Source: Mariannaea sp. PMI_226 (Eukaryota; Ascomycota; Sordariomycetes; Hypocreales; Nectriaceae). From it: 64,000 nucleotides of DNA. A model generated the notes under the pieces. It saw only the letters and a list, made by a program, of their open reading frames with translations. It had not been told where the DNA came from and did no database searches. Shown here piece by piece: positions 45,959 to 58,982 of the stretch; the stretch's first letter is position 1; the number at the start of each line of letters is the position of its first letter. The position numbers and the translations under genes are program-made. Location: contig JANFOG010000015.1 of the NCBI GenBank assembly GCA_024336345.1, positions 682,001 through 746,000 on the forward strand, written 5' to 3'.

Positions 45959-47253
45959 ATTTTCATACCTAAAATATCTATCCAAAAGATCATAACCAAG
46001 ACAATCACGTACATGTGTCACCATGCAGCTATCCACAGTCCTACAGTAAATTATCTTGGACCCATGGCGCCGATCCCCCTCAGCCTGCAATCCCGACAGG
46101 TGGTTCCGACACGCAGTTATTCCTGTTCGGTGCCAAAGCTCCGCTGTCTCTAAATGGGTTGGTGGTCAAGGCAGCGCAGGGATAAACAATTAACTAGTAA
46201 TACGTACGGTGGCTTCTTTGTGGGATACTCAACATGAACTCCTGGGAAATTCTGATCCCAAAGCAATTTTTGAAATCGGCAACCAATTGGACCAAAGTGA
46301 TATTGCATGTTTACCCATTCATCGCCCTGTCCTGGTCTTACTTACCTCGGTAACGATGCTGAGTAGCTATTACCATAAGTTCTACATATTGATGGGTCAT
46401 TGAAAATCTTAGGACCGATAACTTGGGCCGCCGATCAAGTAGGTCTGATGTTAGGGCCGGTGACCCACTGGGCTGAGACGTTTAGCATGGCTATCATCAT
46501 GGATGTTTGATATTTTCGGCGTCTTGTGTGGTCGGTCAAATTCTCCACACAAGGCTGATCTAGTCCTTTCACGAGCCACCATCAGAATGTCACTGAACCC
46601 CAATTGTTTGGTAAAAGAAAAAAAAGAAAAAAAATTTCGCCGGTACTAATGCAAGGCACATGTGGTAGGGGTCTTTTTTTCTTCTTGAATCCAAATGCGT
46701 ATCGCGATCGGTTAGATTGTTGAGTTCAGGAATGGGGGTTACTGGGCCCTTTAGTTGCAAATGGGCAAGATGCTGACCAAACGTCCTCAGGCATTGAAGC
46801 TGGAAGTTAAGGGCATACATACCCTACACGAGGACGCTCTTCTAGGACAAGTATCGACATCTGCCCAGGAGCATGGAATACACGTGAGATGATGTTAGAA
46901 ATATCGGTTGAACACATCATTTTGACAAGACGTGGTGTTTCTGTCAGCCCCAACCACCAACGCGCCATCCAGCACTGCCATAGCTTCTCAGCAGACGACA
47001 CGAAATGTGCAACGCTAGATGCAATTTCGTATATGTGACCTATTCAGAGTTTGTTTGAAGGATCGTCATATTAGGCAGGCGAAGATTTATGAGATACCCC
47101 ATGGTGAGTGCCGACCTGGCGGTCTCCAAAATATGGAGAAAAGCCAGCGCTCATGCGTTAAAGTACCTTGCGCAGTTGTTATAAAATTGGCTCTAGAGAA
47201 ATACGATTTTGTGGTTTAATTTTTTTTTTACATTCGTCTACCGTGTATAGATT

Positions 47254-47280
47254 AAACCAGTTCATTGACGAGACTGGTTT
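47254..47280. repeat. short perfect inverted repeat (8-bp stem)
   Basis: AAACCAGT and ACTGGTTT are separated by 11 nt. It lies in noncoding DNA about 340 bp upstream of the P-loop kinase gene. It could be a dyad binding site or a chance repeat. Confidence 0.45.
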
Positions 47281-47622
47281 TGCAGCAAAAATTCTAGGTG
47301 GTTTGATCGACATGCACTGACTCATCAGCAGTCAACAACGGAGTCTTTGAGCGCGCGTGACTCACGCTCAGTTGCGAAAACACCGATCCCTTAGAAAGAA
47401 TCACGACTCTGCTCCTCACATCACTATCAAGCCAAGAAAAACAAGGGCTTCCTTCCTTTGCGACTACACATGTCGAAATGGCAGGCAAATTAGAGCCACA
47501 AAGCGCCCTGCAATATGTCAATACCACAGACTTTGAGGAGTGCCTTTCCGTGTGCTGACGTTTATCCGTAGGTGCTACCCAAGCTGCAACGTACGGAGCA
47601 AGATGCCCGCCCAGTTGTTGCA

Positions 47623-48200
47623 ATGATATGTGGCATATCAGGTATGATGAACTAAACTCGCCATATTCAAGAAACCGGGCTGGTTCTTATCAGATTTGAC
47701 GACGATGAGCAGGTGCCGGAAAGTCAACGCTCGCGAAGGAAATAATCCAAAAGGTCCCAAATTTTGTCAGACTTTCCGTCGATGTGTTAGTATACGAAAA
47801 ACACGGCCTCTATGCAATTGACTACCCAAGAGAAAAATATGAGGAGTATCTGGATGAGGGCCAGAACCGTTTGAAAGGTGAGTTGGAGCGCCTGATTAAG
47901 GAGAAGAAGAACAACATTGCCCTGGACTTGTCCTTCTGGAATAAAGAGTATCGAGACGAATATAAGGAGCTCATTGAGCGCAGCGGTGGACGATGGGTTC
48001 TCGTCTTCCTTGACGCTGAAAAAGAAGTTCTGTGGCGTCGCATCACGTCGCGTAGAGCTCATAGAGATGCTTTGGGAGCTCGGGAAAAGGGGAGAGATGG
48101 AGACTCTGCGTTCGATGTTGATGAAAAGACCTTTGAAATGTATTGTTCTGGGTTTGAAAAGCCTGTAGGTGAAGGCGAGATTACCATTCAGGTTGTTTGA
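47623..48200 (+). CDS. small P-loop kinase-like protein (AAA_33 type)
   Basis: Two exons, 47623-47641 and 47713-48200, give 168 residues. The first exon is only 19 nt (MICGIS plus one base), and the intron (donor GTATGA) splits the codon of the first glycine of the Walker A core, so the mature motif reads GISGAGKST. Downstream elements match AAA_33 kinases: a conserved region around LDLSFWNKEYRDEY, then GGRWVLVFLDAEKEVLWRRI, and a C-terminal FEKPVGEGE. Related proteins are small nucleotide- or small-molecule-type kinases common in bacteria and scattered in fungi. The substrate is unknown. A prediction lacking exon 1 would lose the ATP-binding loop and look non-functional. Confidence 0.78.
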
Positions 48201-51200
48201 AGACTCGAGATACGGCATTATTGCTGAAATCCTTGTTCTATTTCGTTTGGTCAAATATACACATAATCAATACACATGGGGACTTCTCCATTTGATTGGA
48301 ATCTCACTGGCCAAGGTAACAGCGGGAAAAAGTATCTCTAATGTCGATACAGTCAGAAATATGGCACAGGTTTCATCTCTCGTTACATATTGGAGCAAAA
48401 TGTACCTTTATACTGTTAGTCATAATCTTCTGCGGGTGCGTTCCGTAATCTTTGTTAATATCTGGTAATACGAGCATCAGTTTGAAGGATCGAGGCAACC
48501 TTGAAGTGAATTTGAAGCCACCAGGTTTGCCAGGACATACATCTAGGGACTGTAAATCTAGCTAACGACGGTGAGAGTTCATGTGTGTACTCAGGTCCCT
48601 TAGAAGAGATTCCATATGACAACGTTCCGTCATCCGAACTATGTCCCATGTCGAGCAGGTATTTTTCACTTAGGAATCTATCTGCCCCCGACATCATGAA
48701 GGCTACTGAGACATAAGTCTCATCAGCCATTATCTCATCTATCTTATTTGGGATTAACCCCGCAGCTTCAATCAATCGGACATCGACTTATTGAATATGC
48801 TGGCCCCTAGTCGCCGAGGAGCAACTCTTTTACTTCAACTCAGCACTAAGAGCTACAATAACTCAAGAGCGATTGCGGGAGAGATCCCTGTCGAGCAACC
48901 CGTCGCAAGCCCATCCTCTGTCGGTATCGCATACTATTCCCCTTCTTCTCGAGCTTATCACAGCTACTAGCAATATCCAAGGGGCTTCTAGGGAGCAAGT
49001 TCGGAGTCATGTCTCTCCTACCAGATCACATGACGTGAGTTCTGCTTCAGATCCCTTGCTTGGCCCAAACGGTGTCGATATTTACGTGTCTGTGCCCATA
49101 ATCTCTTGTGTAATGAAAAAAAAACAATCCTCCATTAGCCTCTGCATCGAGAGTCCAATAACTCGGTTCTCCGTGGAAAAAAGGGTTCAGCCTCAGAGCC
49201 ATGTGACGTGTGCTTCGGTCGTCGTGGAGCGCAGGTTTATTTATAATCGGTGTTGGGATTTGTCATAGTCCTGTAATTATAAGGGGAGAAGACTATGAGG
49301 AAAACGGTGCTCTTTAAGCATCGCAGCTGTTAACCTGGAGAGGGAGACTCGACAACTGTACGAAGCATCTCGATCCGATGTGGGGGCTAGCATCCGACTG
49401 CGCGGTGGACACTGCTTCGGATCGCTTCCCGAAGGACCTGAAGCAGTCATTACTTAACACACTAACCGAGTACCCAATAGCTACGACTTGGCGCAGGGAG
49501 TAGATCAAGCTAGTGCGCAAGAGGGCGACCAAGTTGTCATATTCCCCGACTCTTTAACCATAAATGCCAAGGGCTTGGCTCACTTCAACCGTAGTACTAA
49601 CAATATGCGGAGTTGATGTGTCATCACAGCAAGATTCCCCATCAAGGTGGTAGTGACAGCTGCTGTCTTGAATGATGGTATCAATAAATGAGCTTCAGTG
49701 ATATTGATTAGTTATGCGACGACTTTATCCATGTGAATTGAAACAGTCTATGGGTTGTATTTCGGTCACACACCTGCAAGCGCCATCTTGCGACCAACCA
49801 CAGACTCCATAATACCGAATTTTGCGCTCATCATCTCCGGACGGCGGGCACAGCCCATGACTGACCCCGTGCTTCAGATCTTCCAATGGCATTCGAGAAG
49901 ATAATATTGTGGACAACGAATAGGAAGCGATGGAGTTTTGGCAATTTCTGGGCCTTGTCCATCATGTGTCACTAATATTACTGGATGAATCGGGCAGAAG
50001 GCACACTGGCAGCACGAACAAACTAGGTAAGTAAAGAGAGCATTACTGCCATAGGGTAGCGAAGCATTATGAGGAGAAGGGCTGATGAAATGGCTTCTTT
50101 GAGTAACGGGATGGCGTAACTTATAATATAATGTACTGTAAGACGATTTACCACTTTGATAGTAAAAGAACTCCAACTTTAGTGACCAGTGTCAAATAAA
50201 ATGTGCGTATCTGCTTGGCTAGGTGTCCAGAGCCAGCCGCCTCGCTCCGGCAGAGCAATGCAATATGTCTGATAACTATCAAACGACAAAAGCTATGCTC
50301 TCCAACACCACTGACAGATGGTTTTCAAGCGTAAATATTTTGCTTAACTTTGTAACACATCATCTTTATGAAAAAATGGCAGTATTTGTCTTCTCAATTG
50401 CATGCTCTACGAGTACAAGATGGCTGAATTGGTGATAAATGCTTTCCTCCAATGCCTAAATATGTGTAACGGAATAGACAGAAAGCCGACCTTCGAAGAG
50501 ACCAAATGCACGAGTTGAAATTAACTACAAAGACTGCTCTAGAAAATCTTCCCTGGTAACCTGCCTCTGGAAATGCACCGTCTTGGCCTTACCCTGCCCC
50601 CTTTGCTTTCATCGAATTCCAGCCCTAGACCATGTCTTCGCCTTGGGCTATACTATCTGTGAAGTAGTAGACGTACGTGGTCATAAATATACTAAAGTCA
50701 CAGAGGACAAAGAAAATAAACCCTCAATGACATCATAGTGGCCTTAACCGATGCGATCGTTGAAGCAGAGGCCCTTGATTGCGTCGCCTCGGTTGGGAAT
50801 TTGGTAAATTGTTCGTTGCATTTTGAGTGATTTGTTGAGGCACAGGACAAGCACGGTGAAAAAGGTCTGCACCAACGAATAGAGCTTCTTGCTAGAGAAT
50901 CCCTTGGTTTGTCGTACGTAACAAGAGCATATTATTGGAGTTCTTACCTGGCCATCTACCAATATTTTCAGACTAAGTGGTCTCGAGCTGCAAACTCTTA
51001 AGGCTTCTTCAAGAATCCTGGCGTTAGTATTCACTCGTCAATCTAGTTTCCCATCTGAAGCAGCCATGCTTTTCTTCTCGCGAGGTGATTGGCCGCCGCT
51101 GGTCCATTCGTACTCTCCTTCTGTTGGAAGCTGACGTCCAAAAAAGGTTGGAAATCTGCCGCTACACAATTCTAGAACAGAAGACTTTTGACATTGGCAT

Positions 51201-52307
51201 GAAGATACACCACTACCGTCTGAGGCGACATATGACTTTGTCCGAATCCAGAAATAATACCCGGCTCACAATGCCAATGCCGGATAGAAGGGAGATGTGT
51301 TATAAGGTAGGGATGGCTACGTTACCAATAGTCTTGCGTCAGCTTGTGTTTATATTAGTTCTAAGTGGTCAAACGAAAGGACGCTTTGAGCGGGAAGAGG
51401 GGCACTCTTTAACAGCCGGCTGCGCACCAGGCTCTCTTTATTTACTACAAATCTAGCCATGTCTGCTCCACCTTGAAAAAGGCGGCAAAGATTTAAAGAT
51501 TTGATTCTGTCTAGCATCTCGGGATGGCACACCGAAAATAGGGTTAGTGTTACTTCACCAGGCAGAACGGTACTTGACCCCCAACCATCGTCACGGTACT
51601 CCATCCTTTTAGTGGCAAACAGACCAGGGACGGACAAGGATAGTAGCCTAACATGAGTTGATTATCTATGAGCCGTGATGCGACTTGTCTACTTTGGGTT
51701 ACTTGAATGAGAGCCTAGCGCAACTCCACCTTATTTGCCTCTTGAGCCGCCTCGACCTCCCGGGACTTGACTCAACCAACTCTCCGATTCCCGGCTGAAG
51801 ATGAACAACGTCGTTACTTCAGACTGTTGTACTCTGCGAGGCCGAAGGTAGGAGAAAGGGATCCAGGATATAGGCGATGAACGTAATGTGCAGTGTTCGA
51901 TACACTCGAACAAGCACGCTTCTGGGCTACAGTAATTGCGACATTTCTCCAGTTACCCCGTACCCGCTCAAAGGACCACTTCCGGGCTCCGTTATGTTGG
52001 AGCTCCCCTCATTTCCCCCGTCATCATGAATCTCAACCACATTTTTCTCTCGTAAACCAGTGGAGACTCAATGGGGTTATGGGGTTCTCGAGGCGTGCGA
52101 CATATTCTGGAGTTGAGCATTAGACTGAGCCATAAACGAACGACTTTAAAAGGGACAGTTTCCCCAGCATCAATATTCCCCATATTCCCCATCTTCTCCA
52201 TTTACCCCACGTTTTGCATCTCCAGATTTCATAGATTTCTCAGATTTGGCGGTGCTCTTCCATAACTTTCAGCATTTTCCCTTCCCTCATACTTCAGCTC
52301 GACAACG
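48201..52307. other. gene-free 4.1-kb region
   Basis: Several short frames (for example 48455-48775 and 50744-51034 on the minus strand) show no domain I recognise. The right end, with CCCCAT-type repeats near 52173, is the promoter of the amino-acid transporter. Decayed genes are possible but not demonstrable by eye. Confidence 0.5.
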
Positions 52308-53983
52308 ATGTCGAAGGAAAAGGTTGCCACTGACTCCGAGGGCTTTTCCGACGGCCTCGAGAGGTATCCATCCGAGAATGGCGGAGTAGTCCATAACACA
52401 AACCACGTTGAGGATGCTGTCTTTGGAGATGTATCAGAGAACGGCCCCAATTATCGTAACGTATGTCCACATCCCAGAATCGAACGGCAGCCAGTATTCT
52501 TGAAAACTCACATTTATTGAATATAGCTTGGATGGGTTGCAACTGCAGCTCTCATGACCAAATGCCAGATTGGTCTTGGTGTTTTGTCCATCCCTGCCAC
52601 ATTCGATGCCCTGGGAATCGTCCCCGGTGTTATCCTTCTTATCGTGGTTGCCGCAATCACAACTTGGTCCGACTACATGATTGGTGTCTTCAAGCGAAAT
52701 CACCCAGAAATTTACAGTCTTGATGATGCCGGCTTCAAGATGTTTGGACGTATTGGTCGTGAAGTGTGTGCAACCGCTTTCATGCTCTGTAAGTCTTTGA
52801 GCCTCGAAAAAAAATTACAATTGAATCTGTAATTTAACAACTTCACAGACTGGATTTTTGTTTCAGGATCCGCCATGCTTGGTATTTCTATCGGTCTAAA
52901 CACACTTTCAACCCATGCCACTTGTACGGCGGTCTTTGTTGCCGTAGCTGCTGTCGCTACCTTTTCGTTTGCGAGCATCCGTACCCTTGGCCGCATAGGT
53001 TGGATTGCGTGGGTCGGCTTGGCCTGCATCATGACTGCCAGTCAGTTTCCTTCCTTTCTCGCTACTTAAGAATCTCACAGTTGAAAAATCTAACAATGCA
53101 TGTAGTTGTTAGTGTTACAATTGCTGTCGGTGTCCAAGACCGTCCCAGCGCTGCCCCCAAGGGCGGTGTTTGGGTATCTGATTATAAGCTCACCAACAAG
53201 CCAAGCTTCGTTGATGGTATTGCGGCCGTTTCCGCCCTCATCTTCTCATTCTCCGGCACCCCTGGTTTCTTTTCGATTGCGGCCGAGATGCGCGAGCCTC
53301 GATACTACACTCGTTCCCTCCTCATTTGCCAGAGCATCGTGACTGGTACCTACACGACTATTGGCATTGTGGTGTACTATTACTGCGGCTCTTACGTTGC
53401 CTCACCAGCCCTGGGTTCCGCTGGCCCAACTATGAAGAAAGTCTGTTATGGATTTGCTCTTCCTGGCCTTATCGTCACTGCTATGATTGTTACCCACGTG
53501 AGTACCAGAACACTTGTCGGATGAGTTGACTGAATATGTTTTATGCTAACAACTATGAAGATCCCCTCTAAGTACATTTTCGTTCGAATTCTCCGAGGTT
53601 CCAAGCATCTCAACTCCAACGGCATCGTTCATTGGGCAACCTGGCTAGCCTGCACTGGAGGTGTCACCATTTCTGCCTACATTATTGCTAGTGCCATTCC
53701 CATCTTTGGTGGTCTCGTTTCGCTCATTGGTGCGCTGCTTGGCACGTTCTTGTGCTTCCAGCCATATGGCTGCATGTGGCTCTACGACAACTGGGCCGCT
53801 GGTAAAGATAGAAAGTCAGCGAAATGGTGTTTCATGGTCGGTTGGTGCGTCTTTGTTATTGTCATTGGTACCTTTATGATGGTTGCCGGCACCTATGGGT
53901 CTATCGTTAGCATCATGGATTCATACAAGGCATCTAAAGGATCAGTTGCATGGGCATGCGCCGACAACTCCAACTCTGTATAA
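52308..53983 (+). CDS. AAAP-family amino-acid transporter (neutral amino-acid permease-like)
   Basis: Five exons, 52308-52460, 52527-52788, 52849-53040, 53106-53497 and 53561-53983, give 473 residues. A polar N-terminus of about 50 residues is followed by roughly eleven hydrophobic segments. Family features are the first segment LMTKCQIGLGVLSIPATFDA, a mid-protein FSGTPGFFSIAAEMREPRYY, and the intracellular IPSKYIFVRILRGS. This pattern is close to the Neurospora Mtr-type aromatic and neutral amino-acid transporter of the plasma membrane. Introns are short with normal donors (GTATGT, GTAAGT, GTCAGT, GTGAGT). Substrate range cannot be read from the sequence. Confidence 0.9.
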
Positions 53984-55157
53984 AGTTGACCTGTTGGAAG
54001 AGGTCGTGTGCTGTCATAGAGCCTGTATATAAATGTATATATTCCCTTTATTTTAAACTTGAGCTACACAGGCTAGACCTGGGCTACTTTGCGAAAATCT
54101 CACAGTACAAGACTTGGATAATGGAAAGTGAATTATTTGTTAGCGTGCATCCAGAAAAAGCTCGGAAATCAGTCAAAAAGTCTGTCTATAGGCAGTTAGG
54201 ATAAGAAGCGCTGAAACCACCCCGTGTGACTAGGTAAAATATGTATCATAGCTAGCCTGGTCCACCTTGGTCATGTAAGTGGTACGCTAGTTATCCTCTT
54301 TGGTCGGATTGTCAGACTGGGGTCTCCTTTCTCTTCGATATTATACAGACGAGGAATGAGCGCGGATACGCAATTAATCCATCTATGTTGTTGCATGAAG
54401 TCACTGTAACGGCCAAGCAAAGCAAATATTGTCAGTCCGATGTCCGTCGCCAAAGGAGAGGAATTACTAATCGTCATTAATAAGCTCCCCAAGTTGTGCT
54501 GTGCCTCATTCAGGCATTCTTGCTTACTTTTTGTGAGTAGAGGCGCAGTGCAATTCTCTAGGTAGCCAGGGCTGAATAGAAGAGGGTAATAGATTGGAAC
54601 ACTGAATATTTCAATTGATGGTATGTTAAGCGGAGAATGTTGACAAGATGCTGAGGACTTCTGAATTGCAAAAAGCTACTGACCTATATTGATGTGTTGA
54701 TCATGCAGTCAATCGTGGGCGCGCTCGGGGCCTGAGTGGGTTCAAAAATGTTTTCTCACGAGAGAACACCAACAAGAATAAACAATTATTAAACAATAAA
54801 CCAACACTCTCTTGTGTTGCTTTTTAATTTTGCATGCAACTCACTTGCAATAGCCCTCTTCGTCCGACAATTCGGCCGAAGATGACCAAGGTTTCTCGTC
54901 CGCCAAACCGCCGACTGCCCGACATGTAAGACGCATTTTCCATTGCCCGGAAATCTAAAGTACATGGTGTGCTCGGACTCGGAGAGTTTCCATGCCGACC
55001 ATAGACCGATGTCCGCCATCATCGCATCTGAGAGAATGATCATGAACAGCTATAAAGCAGAATATCGTCCACGGACTGTTTGTTTGATTCATCACATTTC
55101 ACACACAATAATTAGTATTCGAAGAGTTTCGCTTCCAAATTTCTTACATCACACAAA
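53984..55157. other. intergenic region
   Basis: About 1.2 kb between two plus-strand genes. No coding or repeat signal; the right end is the promoter and leader of the next gene. Confidence 0.5.
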
Positions 55158-56280
55158 ATGACCCGAGTTGCGATTGCAGGTGGCACTGGTGGCCTTGGTA
55201 GCACCATTGTCGAGGCTATCATTGCATGCAAGAAGCACGATGTGTTTGTCTTGTCACGAACGGTCTGCGTTTCCAACAATCCTACCTACCAATGCGAAAT
55301 CTAACTGTTTCTAGACAACCGAAGTTTTCATCAATCAACCTGAGGTGACCGTTCTGATTGTTGACTATTCGTCACCTGAAAATATTGAGGGTGTTCTTAA
55401 AGCCAATGCAATTGATACCGTTATTTCATGCCTCACCATGAACACCGAGGAGGGTAGCCAAGCCCAACTGAACCTCATTGAGGGTGCTGCCAAGTCAACC
55501 ACCGTACGCAGATTTGCCCCGAGCGAGTTTGGTATCGACTATATGGCGGCCAGCAAAGCGTACTCCGACCTCTCCTTTCCTCCCTTCCATCCTAAAATCA
55601 ACACATGGTAGCTAATTTTACTTACTGCATAGCAATTACCCGTTCCCTTCGACAGATTTCAAGGTCGCGGCCGTAAACAAGCTCCTGGGATTTCCTACAA
55701 TGAAGTACACTCGTTTTATCAATGGGACATTCATGGACTACTTCGGGCCTTTTCAATCACGATTGAACGTTATAGCCCTCGTTGTTGATTACGAAAACGG
55801 CAAAGCTGTCGTGGCCGGTGATGGCAACACCCCCGTCGTCATTACGCACAGCACAGATGTCGCTCGATTTGTGGCAGCTGCTCTGGACCTTGAAGAATGG
55901 CCCGAGGCTTCAGTCATACGAGGAGACAAAGTGACTCTAAATGAGCTGGTGGCTTTCGCAGAGATTAGTAAAGGTAGACCTGCCCTTGTTGCAAAGTGTC
56001 CACACACTCCCAGCCATTGACTGATATTTTCTTAGGTCACAAATTCGACGTGTCGCACGACAAGCTTGATGATGTAAAAGCGGGCAAGAGTACTGAACTA
56101 CCAGCAAACATCCAAAAGTATGCCTATCTGCCAAAGCAAGTGATTGACAACATATCGCAGATTGCTGGGTTGGCAATGGATAGTGGTTGGATGGATTTGA
56201 AGGGACCCTTTTTGAACGATAGGTTTCCGGAGCTGGAGCCCATGTCGGTTCAAGCCTTTTATAAGAGATTCGGTAATTAG
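55158..56280 (+). CDS. NmrA-like / isoflavone-reductase-like NAD(P)-binding protein
   Basis: Four exons, 55158-55262, 55315-55559, 55633-55973 and 56036-56280, give 311 residues with consistent phases. The N-terminal Rossmann motif is AIAGGTGGLGSTI, followed by DTVISCLTMN, RRFAPSEFGIDY and KYTRFINGTFMDYFG, the pattern of the PCBER/isoflavone-reductase-like branch of atypical SDRs. The usual catalytic Lys of plant reductases lies around the PFPSTDFKVAAVNKL segment. Intron donors are GTCTGC, GTACTC and GTAGAC, weaker than elsewhere in the window, so boundaries are slightly less certain. Substrate unknown; the paralogous fold at 3366-4426 is only distantly similar. Confidence 0.85.
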
Positions 56281-58982
56281 AAGTGATGCCCTTAGTAAGG
56301 CGATTCCTTTGGACTAGATATTTCCTTCCTTTCAACTTATCATTTGTCAACCCTGCATAAGTGTGATACAAAGTATCGGGGCCTAGTTCTACAAACAGAA
56401 CCAGATGAGACTTACAATGCCATCTGGAATTGAAATAGCGCTGAAAAATAGATCGTATCATTGTTCCCATACATGCTATATATTCTGATGGTGACCTACG
56501 TACAAACTTGAACGACATCTAAAACGTCAGTCCATAGTTGAGCTAGTTGAGTAACTAGTTAGGGCTACTGAAACATGATAACCGAAGTCAATTCATGTCT
56601 AAATGAGGTTACTTGTGTGTAGTGCAGATGAGGAAGTCATTTATTTTGCGGCACATAACTTCCAATTTCATGATTTCATCATAGATACTACGGGGCCTAG
56701 CTGTTGATGTACGTATTACTTTTGCACAGGTTCTCTATTCTAATCAGAAAATCTTATATTTCAATCTCCCATGCTTTAAATAATGTCTTAAATGTGTTTC
56801 GGGGTCCTGCCTGTCACATGGAATTCCATATTCTTTTAGCCAAAATGCTCCCGGGTGAGGTTGAGACATCGAACATGGCTTATTTAAAATCGTTAAATAT
56901 AATGAATTCAACTCGTTCATCACCTCACCCGGTATTATCCCTCATGGACTCTCTCTCAGCCCCAGGCAACCGAACCTACGAATTCAGGAATTCTATGTCC
57001 TAGGCTCCGCTGGTCTCGAGCGACTTGGACACCACTCGCATTGTATTAGCAACGGAACCCAGTACATTCACTAATAGCACTATAATATAGAAAATTCTAA
57101 AAACACCTCTACCTGCTATGGCGTACTTGTTGAAAGGCGCTTCATAAGGAGACGAAGGGTGTTGAAGCTACCCGGTATCCCAGGGCCCCCGACTCGGAAC
57201 CGTCATATCGAATAAGGAATCTATGATTTGCTTCCTATCACCTGAAAATAATTTCCTTGTTCCTATTTCGAGATCTCACTAACGTGTTGAGTCTGAATGG
57301 TGGAATTCACTTCATCCCGACTATGACAGTAAAGAGGCAACAGCATCAGTTATTTTTGATCGAGCCAGCAAACAGCGGTCTAGAGGAGTGGCTAGAGCTC
57401 AAATCACGTCCGGATGGCTTAGAAAGTGACCTCATTGCCTGCAAATCGCCGACCTTGATAGTGACTATGATTGACTGTGATTTAGTCAATCAACACTATT
57501 GGGAGTCATCCGACGCCGAGACGACCTGACTTGTTGAAACTGTCTTGCCGCCACGAGCATCGATGTGGCACGATTAGGACATCATGTAGACGTGGTATCT
57601 CATCTTTGCGACCCAATACGTCAAAAGGATATAGCGTGTTTCGTGGCTGCTTCTAACTGGCTTAATCAAAAACACGCCGTGATGGGCTGTGCCGACCGCT
57701 CAGGGTGATGAGACAAAACTTGGCTCTCTTAGCTACATATACCGTGTCTCAGTTCATTATCATGTGTCATTACCTCAGGATCTGTGATAGCACAACATTA
57801 GCTAGCAATACTCCTGATTATTCATCTCCTACTGAGACAATAATTTTTGTTTCCTGTGGTAAAATGTGGTTGGCTCTAACACCGAGCATTTGCCCAAGGA
57901 TTTCAGCAACCTTTTAGATTCGCTAGCAACCAACTTGTCCAAACAGCACGATGTCATGTTTTCAGGTCGGTTATCAATAGTGTTGGGTAGCGGTTACTAT
58001 TTCTAATGTGATATTGTATCTATTATTGGCGCATATATACATTGAGATCATCGTACCAGTAGGCCCCTTTGCTTTTTGTATTGGCAACTGCAAGACCTAA
58101 CTGACAAGGAGGATTACCATCTACTTGTGTCTGGTTATATCGGTCTGCCGCTGAAAAGAATATAGCAGACCAAAATCCGCTTGGAATCGATTTCACCAGC
58201 CATCAGCTCATTATCGATTGGGCTGCTGTCAAAAGGAACGGCGTACAATTTGTCCACATCAGGCCCAGAAAGTTCACCACGTACACAGTCCTCTGTTTAG
58301 TTCATACTTGAGAGCTACCAATGCAGGTCTAACATTTGGTTCACATCATTTTCTCTCAACCCACGGAGTCATTGAGAGCAGTCTAGGCTAATTATTTTCT
58401 CGTCCACGGTGGAGGTTAGTCAGCTGATGGCATAACACTACGAAGGGGCGCTCGATCTCGAAGGGAAATGTAGTGGATCGGACTTGAAAGTCAGAAAATG
58501 TCAGGCCGTGGGGTGGATTATTTATGATGAGAAATGAGTTGCCAAAATCTGCATTGTTGAGCTAACGATTAAGTTTTGTATTTGATGGAATGTGAGGTGT
58601 TAATATCATGATTGATCGCTTGATGGATTGAGAGTTCCTACATAGTTGTAACCACGCAGCCCGTCCCTATGTCTGGATAGGCAGGGCCCGGCGGCTTGCC
58701 CCAAAGCAATGGAATTGAAACAGACTATCTCCTCAGTCACAAAGCCATATTTCTTTTTAGTAATTTGAGTTGCAAGAGGTTTTATTCACGGTAAGGACTG
58801 GCCTCTCACGCTAAGACAGCCAAGTTCAAGCTATTCCTTCTTACTACTCTATTTTCTTCCCTTCCCAAAGCCTCGCACACAGGGCTCACAATTGCCCAGA
58901 AAGCTGTTAACACACACTTTCACTGAGATCATGCAAAATCATACACCTGTGTATTCGAATTCCTCGGTAGCTAAGCGACGCC
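56281..58982. other. gene-free 2.7-kb region
   Basis: Only short frames (for example 57257-57529) with no recognised domain. No clear inverted or direct repeats were seen by eye. Confidence 0.45.

Larger units (their letters stand above)
44750..47622. other. gene-free 2.9-kb region
   Basis: Only short unrelated frames. It contains a T23 tract (45936-45958), the CFEM gene promoter and a short perfect hairpin at 47254-47280. No gene family or transposon recognised. Confidence 0.5.

Noticed and set aside
48455..48775. A 106-residue minus-strand frame
   Set aside because: No conserved motif; flanked by noncoding sequence on both sides.
50744..51034. A 96-residue minus-strand frame with a helical-looking start
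   Set aside because: No family resemblance, no convincing neighbouring exon; possibly chance.
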